NCBI GenBank assembly: GCA_023935145.1
Contig: CM043699.1
Coordinates: 67,992,638 to 68,056,637 of the forward strand
From: Bretschneidera sinensis
Taxonomy: Eukaryota; Streptophyta; Magnoliopsida; Brassicales; Akaniaceae
DNA: 64,000 nt
Direction of reading: 5' to 3'
The position numbers and the translations under genes are program-made. Shown here piece after piece: positions 58,334 through 64,000 of the stretch. A model generated the notes under the pieces. It was not told the origin of the DNA. It was given only the letters and a program-made list of their open reading frames with translations, and did not search any database. Position 1 is the stretch's first letter; each line of letters starts with the position of its first letter.

Positions 58334-58540
58334 AATAACACACCACACCTCAGCATTTCAATCATATTATCGTCATAATTGTCTTTTTCTGTGAGACTCG
58401 ATCATCTATAATTAAATTCACAATAATACATTACACCTCAGCATTTCAATAATCTTATCATCATAACTATCTCTTTTGGTGAGACTCTATCATCTATAAT
58501 TTAATTCACAATTAATACATCACACATCAATATTTAAAAA
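58334..58540. repeat. 88-bp tandem repeat in Tekay LTR
   Basis: Two full units (58334-58421 and 58422-58509) and a partial third. Core: acctcagcatttcaat, then gagactc, then atcatctataatt. Confidence 0.8.
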
Positions 58541-58625
58541 ATGCAGCAATAATTAAAACAATTGCAATGCATGAATGATTATGATGGGAATGTCTTCCCA
58601 CCTGTTGATAGATTGTTATTATCTT

Positions 58626-58909
58626 AGACCGGCTGTCTTCCCGGTTCTTTCATTTTCATTTAGACCGGCTGCCTTCCCGGTTCTTTCATTTTCATAAGAC
58701 CGGCTGCTTTCCCGATTCTTTCATTTTTATCAGACCGACTGCCTTCCCGGTTTTTTTCTTTTTTATTAGACCGGCTGTCTTCCTGGTTCTTTCATTTTCA
58801 TAAGACTGACTTCCTTCCCGATTCCTTTATTTTTATTAGACCGACTGCCTTCCCGGTTCTTTCATTTTTATTAGACCGGTTGCATTCCTGGTTCTTTTCT
58901 TTTTCATTT
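58626..58909. repeat. Eight-unit hairpin minisatellite in Tekay LTR
   Basis: Eight units of 35-37 bp start at 58626, 58662, 58697, 58732, 58768, 58803, 58838 and 58873. Each has the core ACCGGctgccttcCCGGT, which can form a 5-bp stem with an 8-base loop, followed by a T-rich spacer (tctttcattttcat). Some units carry changes in one arm. Confidence 0.88.
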
Positions 58910-60199
58910 AATGCATATGCTTATGAGCAATGATATCAAATGAACAGATGAACAGTAACATAAAAACAACATAATTTTAAAATAATTAATTGCCATTCCT
59001 GATCATTCTCAAATTTATATAAAATTTTCCACTAAGACTCTCTCATCCCAAATCACATCAAATCATCCATTAAAACTTGTCAAGATTCACTAAATTTCAT
59101 CCCAAATCTCATCCATCAAAGTTTGTTAAGATCAACTAAAATTTATCTCCTAAAAAATTCATATCAAAATCTCAACCATAGCTCATCAAGAATTTCACTT
59201 CTCACTTTTTTTTTTATTAAATCAACTCATTTTTCTAATAATATTTCTTCTCACATAATAATTTTCTAAGACTCTAACATTTATACCATATCTATCCACC
59301 TAAAGATTTATCTACCACCCAATCATACGTTAATAATTAAATTTAATATTATCACAAAATAATTGATTTTTATTTGGACTACTTAAAGTAAATCCAACTC
59401 ACCACGTAGCTCTTAAAACTACCCGTAGATCACTTCATTGCCTTTCCTGTTTCTCTCAGAAATTCCCCCAGTTGTAGATCGTTAACACCTGACACCATAT
59501 TTATATAAATTTTCTAATTTATTCTTTAATATAATATAAACCACACACTTTGAATTAAGGGAAACTTCATAAATGTTATAAATTCAAAAATAACCATTAC
59601 ATTATTACATTTTGTTTTTTTAATAGCTTTTCGTGATTCTTTATAAAATTCCACAGAAAACCCCTCCAAAATTTTGCTCTTTCAACATTTCTTTGAGTCC
59701 CCAAGTGTTTAGGGAAAATAGAGAAATTTGAAAAAAAACTAACAAAATCGATCAGGAAAAATTTGTGTTTACAAGTTAGTGTGTGTATATATATAAGTTG
59801 GCTGCAACACAAAAACTCTCGACAACCAAAAAAAATTTCAACTCAAACCGCCCTTTTTCCTCTCCTCCCTACATGTGTTTTACACTTGTTTTTCATTTAG
59901 AAACTTTAGCCTAACTTTGGCAGCAAGTGGCTGCCACGATTTCAGCCACCTTTTTTTTTTAAATCTTCTTTTTTTTTTCCTTTTCTTCTTCTGCTCCTCC
60001 CTGAACGTTCTGGACCTTTTTTTTTTAAACTTTAAATTTTCTTTTCTTTTCTTTTAATGATGTCCACGTCCCAAATTTTTTTTTTTCAGAAGAATTTTTA
60101 ATTCGATACTAAATTCTTCACGTAACTATATTATTTAAACTTCATGTCGTATTTATTAAATTACTTCTTTTCCCTTAATTTACGAATACAGGTATTGCA

Positions 60200-61376
60200 T
60201 CACTATCAAATATCCCTTAGTTACCTTGATCTTTCCTCCCTCTGTTTTGTATGTGTACCCCATGGAATCTAGCTGCCCCAATGAGATCAAATTTCTTCTC
60301 AGATCCGGAAGATACCTCACATTCCTCAGCAGCCTTGTCATTCCATCAAACATCCTCAACTGGATGTCTCTCGTGCCCCTCACTTGGTAAAAAGTATCAT
60401 TCCCCAGGAAAACCTTTCCATCATCGGTTTTCTTGAAATTATTGAACCAATCTCGGTGAGGGCACATGTGATGAGTGCACTTGGTATCCAAGATCCTTTT
60501 CCCGTTGCCTTCTTGCCCCTTGTTCACACTTGAGCACACAACAAGAACATCATCATCTTGTTGTTCTCCCTTGGCAACCGAAGCCTCACTATTCTTGGTA
60601 TGGCTTCCTCCTTTATCCCTCATCGTCTTCTTACAATCTTCCTTGAAATGACCCTCCTTATGGCAGTAGAAGCATCTCTTCCCTCCAAATCTCGGTTTGG
60701 AGTGTGCTCTCCCATGGCTTTCTCCTCTACCTCTATCCAGGTAGTAGCTATGTATGTTACTATAAGCTCTCCCATGGTTTTCTCCTCTACTTCTGTCCCG
60801 GTAGTAGCCATGTATGTTATTGTGTGCTCTCCCATGGCTTTCTCCTCTACCTCTGTCCCTGTAGTAGCCATGTATGTTATTGTGCGCTCTCTCATGGCTT
60901 TCTCCTCTACCTCTGTCCCGGTAGTAGCCATGTTTGTTGCTGCCATACCGAGTTGCTGGCCTTCCTCTAGCGAACAGCCTTTCTCCACTTGATGCTCTCC
61001 TCATCTTGGCATCAAGATTATCTTGTAACTCTTTATTAGGATCCATTTCAAAAGCAAAGATTCGTTTACGAAGATACCTCTTATTAGGAAGATTCTTGGC
61101 AAGAAACAACTCATCTAGTTTCTTCCAAATGACAGTTGGATCTTCTGAGTCTTCGCACTTCCTTGTGACATTATCCGACATGTGCAGAAAGATGGTGTTG
61201 TACGCCATCTTCTTCATCTCATTCGGCTAGACCTCCATGATACTTGCAAGAAAAACGTCATTTTCTCCAATCGCCAAGTCCACCTTTTGTTGCATAAGAA
61301 CCGACTTGGTCTTCCGCTTCCAAAGGGAAAAGTCTCATTTTCCATCAAACTTCTCAATAATGAAGTTTGAACTCAT
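60200..61376 (-). pseudogene. gag: Copia gag with RG-rich 20-residue repeats (minus)
   Basis: Starts MSSNFIIEKFDGK at 61376, with two early stops near 61335 and 61230. From 61217 it is open for 345 codons to the Tekay junction. About 66 residues of the capsid region are missing after DNLD compared with the copy at 50735. Four tandem 20-residue units (HGYYRDRGRGESHGRAHNNI type) precede the CCHC knuckle (CFYCHKEGHFKEDC). The protease start reads ILDTKCTHHMC, where the DSG active site is lost. Confidence 0.85.
60706..60940 (-). repeat. 60-bp in-frame tandem repeat in copia gag
   Basis: Four units with a period of exactly 60 bp (starts 60706, 60766, 60826 and 60886 on the plus strand), encoding Arg/Gly/His-rich 20-residue repeats. 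The related copy at 51357-51425 has one unit. Confidence 0.88.
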
Positions 61377-61763
61377 CTTGCAGAGAAAATCCCATATTTA
61401 TACAGCACCCACAATTGCTTTCCAACTTCTTTTAAATCTCAAGAACACGATCAAAGATGAATCTCAATACCATTGTTGAATCACCCTCAAGAACACGATT
61501 AGATCTTGATCTCTTCTCTGTTCTTGAATCACCTCAAGAATACGATCAGATATTGATCTCACCTTAAGAACACGATCAGATATAGATCTCTACTCCATTC
61601 TTAAATCACCTTAGAAGTTGACCTTTGATTCTTGGAGTCTTGCTCCGATAACCTCTTGTTCTTGCTCCGATACCAGCTGTCCAAAGCTCTGATACCACTG
61701 TTGTGATATCTCTTCTAGCTCTGATACCACTGTTGGTGGTATCTCTTCTTGCTCTGATACAAC
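61377..61763 (-). other. Copia leader with repeats
   Basis: Noncoding. Four copies, one shortened, of a 47-48-bp unit (aagaacacgatcagat core) start at 61441, 61489, 61536 and 61566. The five primer-site-like motifs follow toward the LTR. Confidence 0.75.
61642..61762 (-). other. Array of five primer-binding-site motifs
   Basis: On the plus strand: gctccgataa (61642-61651), gctccgatacca (61664-61675), gctctgatacca (61686-61697), gctctgatacca (61718-61729) and gctctgatacaa (61751-61762). These are reverse complements of TGGTATCAGAGC or near forms. The three next to the LTR are spaced 32 and 33 bases apart within a tandem repeat (gatatctcttct spacer). Confidence 0.82.
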
Positions 61764-62568
61764 TGTTGGGAAATCACCCTTGATGCCCAGGTGGTGATCT
61801 TCCAAACACTCAAGTCTTGAATGACTTGTAATAACACCGAAACAAAACAGGAATCAAACCAATAAAAGAAAGAACAAAAGCAATTGTTATTTAGGTTCAG
61901 CAATGTGCTTACATCCCCGTGAGCTCCTCCGAGCCCTCTGCACTAAATCAATGAGTTCTTACAAGTTACAGCAACACCTCTTCAAGAATCTCAAGTTCTT
62001 GAAGAACAAAAGAAGAGAGAAAAGAAAGTGATAATGTCTTGAGTTACGCTGGAATTTTCCCCAAGAAAATTCCACTTACAAGTCCCTTGAATCCCTAATC
62101 TATACTACTCTCTCTCTCTAAACAACCAGCCTCTCTTGAATGAGTCTCTCTTGTGTTTAGTGTCTTTGCACTCTCACACACCATGTATTCTATTTCACAC
62201 ACATTCACATGTCATTCCCATCACACCTCTCTTGTTGAGATGAATGTCACACCTTTTCTTACTTGTTGAGATTGAAGCTAGGTGACCCTTTATATAGTGC
62301 ACCACTTCTTGAACCTATCTTGAAGATAATTTCAACCTTTAGATCTTGAGGACCAATCAATCATAGCCCTTCAACAAGCTTTAGTGATCCTGTGCGTTTT
62401 GATCAAGCTTCGCGCACCTTATAAGTGGCTGGAAAAACCAAGCATCAATGTGCCTGGCGCTGCGACCCAGACCAGGGCTGACTTCCTCTAGGTTTTGGGC
62501 GCTATAGCACCCAAGGCTGAGCCGTGGAGCGGGCTGGAGAGGGAGGCTGCTGGACTTGCTGCTGGCCA
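61764..62568 (-). repeat. Copia 5' LTR, truncated at its U3 end (minus)
   Basis: About 805 bp matching the reverse of 63134-63945. On the minus strand it ends ...GGTGATTTCCCAACA at 61764. A TATA box lies near 62289-62298. GC-rich U3 sequence lies at 62440-62560. Confidence 0.87.
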
Positions 62569-63041
62569 CAGTAGTGGCTCGGTTGCTGAGGTACATAAAG
62601 GCTCGGTTGCAGCCAGTGGTAGCACTCTCAACAACTGGGGCAGAGTATATAGCGGCTATGGAAGCCATAAAGGAGGCTATGTGGTGCAAAGGGTTATTGG
62701 ACGAGTGAAAGGTCCTAAAAGAGTAGGTGGTGGTATCTTCAGATAGCCAAAGTGCGTGGCACTTGTGTAGGAACCCGTTGTTCCATGAGAGGACTAAGCA
62801 TGCGGGCGTTCGGTATCATATCATTTGAGAAATTGTTACGAAATATGCATTCATGTGGAGAAAGTCGCAACAGAAGAAAATCCTATAGATTTAGGCACCA
62901 AAGTTCTACCTCTAAGAAGGTTCAGTCATTGCCTTGGACTTCTTAGGATTAGAGTCGGATGAATGATGACTAAGTTGAGTTTGGATACTGAGTTCTCTAC
63001 ATAATGGGTTCAGGTTAAATCGCTTAGACAAAGGTAGAGAT
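62569..63041 (+). pseudogene. pol (RH): Copia RNase H region (plus, subfamily R)
   Basis: Broken frames give LRYIKARLQPVVALSTT.AEY, ATEAIKEAMWC-like, SDSQSAWHLCRN, ERTKHAGVRYHI and DLGTKV-like segments, the same C-terminal RNase H as at 41575-41987, with the same missing block before LQPVVALS. About 85% identical to that copy by eye. The direct repeat ggctcggttgc (about 62578 and 62604) marks the left junction. Ends with the purine-rich aaaggtagaga before the LTR. Confidence 0.83.
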
Positions 63042-63945
63042 TGTTGGTATTTGTCCAAGGATTAAATCGGTTGAAGGGTTCAGCATGTTCAGCATCAGGT
63101 CTGGAGGTGTGCGCCGCGGCCTGGCCTTGTGCGCCGTGGATAGTAGTAAGTCTAGTAGCCTCCCTCTCTAGGTTGCGCCGTAGCACCCAGAACCTGGAGG
63201 AAGTCAGCCCTGGTCTGGACCCCAGCCAGCCCTATTCTGGGCTGCGGCGCTAGGCACACTGATGCTTGGTTTTTCCAGCCACTTGTAAGTTGTGTGAAGC
63301 TTGATCAAAACACACAAGATCACTAAAGCTTGTTGAAGGGCTATGATTGATCGGTCCTCAAAATCTAAGGGTTGAGATTGTCTTCAAGATAGGTTCAAGA
63401 AGTGGTGCACTATATAAAGGGTCACCTAGCTTCAATCACAACAAGTAAGAAAGAGTGTGACATTCATCTCAACAAGAGAGGTGTGATGGGAATGACATGT
63501 GAATGTGTGTGAAATAGAACACATGGTATGTGAGAGTGCAAAGACACTAAACATAGGAGAGACTCATTCAAGAGAGGCTGGTTGTTTAGAGAGAGAGAGA
63601 GTAGTATAGATTGGGGATTCAAGGGACTTGTAAGTGAAATTTTCTTGGGGAAAATTTCAGGGTAAATCAAGACCTTATCACTTTCTTTTCTCTCTTATTT
63701 TGTTCTTGAAGAACTTGAGATTCGTGAAGAGGTGTTGCTGTAACTTATTAGAACTCATTGATTTAGTGCAGAGGGCTCGAAGGAGCTCACGGGGACGTAG
63801 GCACATTGTCGAACCTCGATAACAATTGCTTGTGTTCTTTCTTTGATTGGTTTGATTTCTGTTTTGTTTTAGTGTTATTACAAGTCATTCAAGACTTGAG
63901 TGTTTGGAAGATCACCACCTGGGCATCAAGGGTGATTTCCCAACA
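63042..63945 (+). repeat. Copia 3' LTR (plus, subfamily R)
   Basis: 904 bp, TGTTGGTATTTGTCC...TTTCCCAACA. GC-rich U3 block at 63100-63260 (gcgccgcggcc, ctgcggcgct), TATA box (TATATAAAG, 63411-63419). Followed by TACTC. Confidence 0.9.
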
Positions 63946-64000
63946 TACTCTAAGGTGAGAATCTCGAACTCTCTATAACCTCGAAATAATTCCAAGTTAA
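63946..64000 (+). repeat. Retand 54-bp repeat region resumes (right flank)
   Basis: TACTC (63946-63950) is the right copy of the target duplication. Then taaggtgagaatctcgaactc... completes the 54-bp unit cut at 28935, and cctcgaaataattccaagtt begins the next unit in phase. Confidence 0.75.

Larger units (their letters stand above)
53427..60199 (-). mobile_element. Tekay/Del-type Ty3/gypsy chromovirus, degenerate (minus)
   Basis: On the minus strand: 5' LTR (60199-57785), initiator-Met primer site, gag, protease, RT, integrase, polypurine tract and a truncated 3' LTR. The many stops and frameshifts suggest the oldest or most decayed element here. It is inserted in a minus-strand copia protease at 60200. 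Confidence 0.85.
57785..60199 (-). repeat. 5' LTR of Tekay element
   Basis: 2415 bp. On the minus strand it starts TGCAATACCTGTATTCG at 60199 and ends ...GGGTCATTACA at 57785. A TATA box lies near 59786-59796. It includes two tandem arrays (58334-58540 and 58626-58909). Confidence 0.87.
60200..62568 (-). mobile_element. Copia element (subfamily R), 5' half (minus)
   Basis: On the minus strand: 5' LTR (62568-61764, lacking about its first 90 bases), primer-site array, leader, gag and protease start, cut at 60200 by the Tekay LTR. It lies head-to-head with a plus-strand 3' half starting near 62569. Confidence 0.87.

Noticed and set aside
60558..60992. Plus-strand frames with repeated SHGFLLYLCPGSSHVCYC
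   Set aside because: Antisense shadow of the 60-bp gag repeat on the minus strand.
1..64000. Search for host genes, tRNA or rRNA genes, CRISPR or prokaryotic operons
   Set aside because: Every longer frame belongs to retrotransposon gag, protease, RT, RNase H, integrase or the Athila third ORF, or is a repeat shadow; nothing else was supported.

Overview
This window is heterochromatin-like plant DNA made almost entirely of nested LTR retrotransposons. No host gene, tRNA, rRNA or CRISPR was seen, and nearly every base can be assigned to an element. The primer-binding sites match plant tRNA-Asp (Athila group) or initiator tRNA-Met (Ty1/copia and Tekay). The gag-pol types (Athila, Tat/Retand, Tekay, Tnt1-like copia) point to a flowering plant, probably a eudicot, but the species cannot be read from the sequence. 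All coordinates come from reading the sequence by eye; LTR ends were set by TG...CA termini, primer sites, polypurine tracts and target-site duplications (TSDs).

Left part (1-28935). A Tat/Retand-type Ty3/gypsy element on the + strand is broken in its protease by a minus-strand, gag-pro-only Athila element (window start to 4941). The junction, with 1.25 kb of the Athila LTR, the whole Retand protease-RT-RNaseH-integrase region and 0.25 kb of a copia LTR, is then repeated in tandem three times (A 3691-9453, B 9454-23424, C from 23425). Unit B was later hit by a young, complete gag-pro-only Athila element (10780-19494, TSD ATCCT).

Right part (28936-63945). About 35 kb of nested insertions lie inside one point of the Retand 3' region. 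The Retand 54-bp repeat stops at 28935 and resumes in phase at 63946, with TACTC on both sides. Inside, in order: a minus-strand copia 3' end (28936-29850, 41575-41987); within it a complete 11.7-kb Athila element with gag-pol and a third ORF (29851-41569, TSD AAGTC); a gag-only Athila subfamily in head-to-head inverted arrangement (41988-49478); a plus-strand copia 5' half (49479-53430); a minus-strand Tekay-type element (53427-60199); and a second copia as minus 5' half plus plus-strand 3' half (60200-63945).

No open reading frame is likely to make a full functional polyprotein. Most internal stops look like CAA, CAG, CGA or TGG codons changed by C-to-T or G-to-A transitions. The most unusual observations are: (1) a roughly 160-bp U3 module shared by an Athila (Ty3/gypsy) LTR and a Ty1/copia LTR; (2) a snRNA-type USE-TATA promoter arrangement in one Athila LTR; (3) the TACTC-bounded block whose two ends are both copia U5 ends; (4) a tandem triplication crossing three element families, with a mosaic middle copy; and (5) an array of five primer-binding-site motifs behind one copia LTR.
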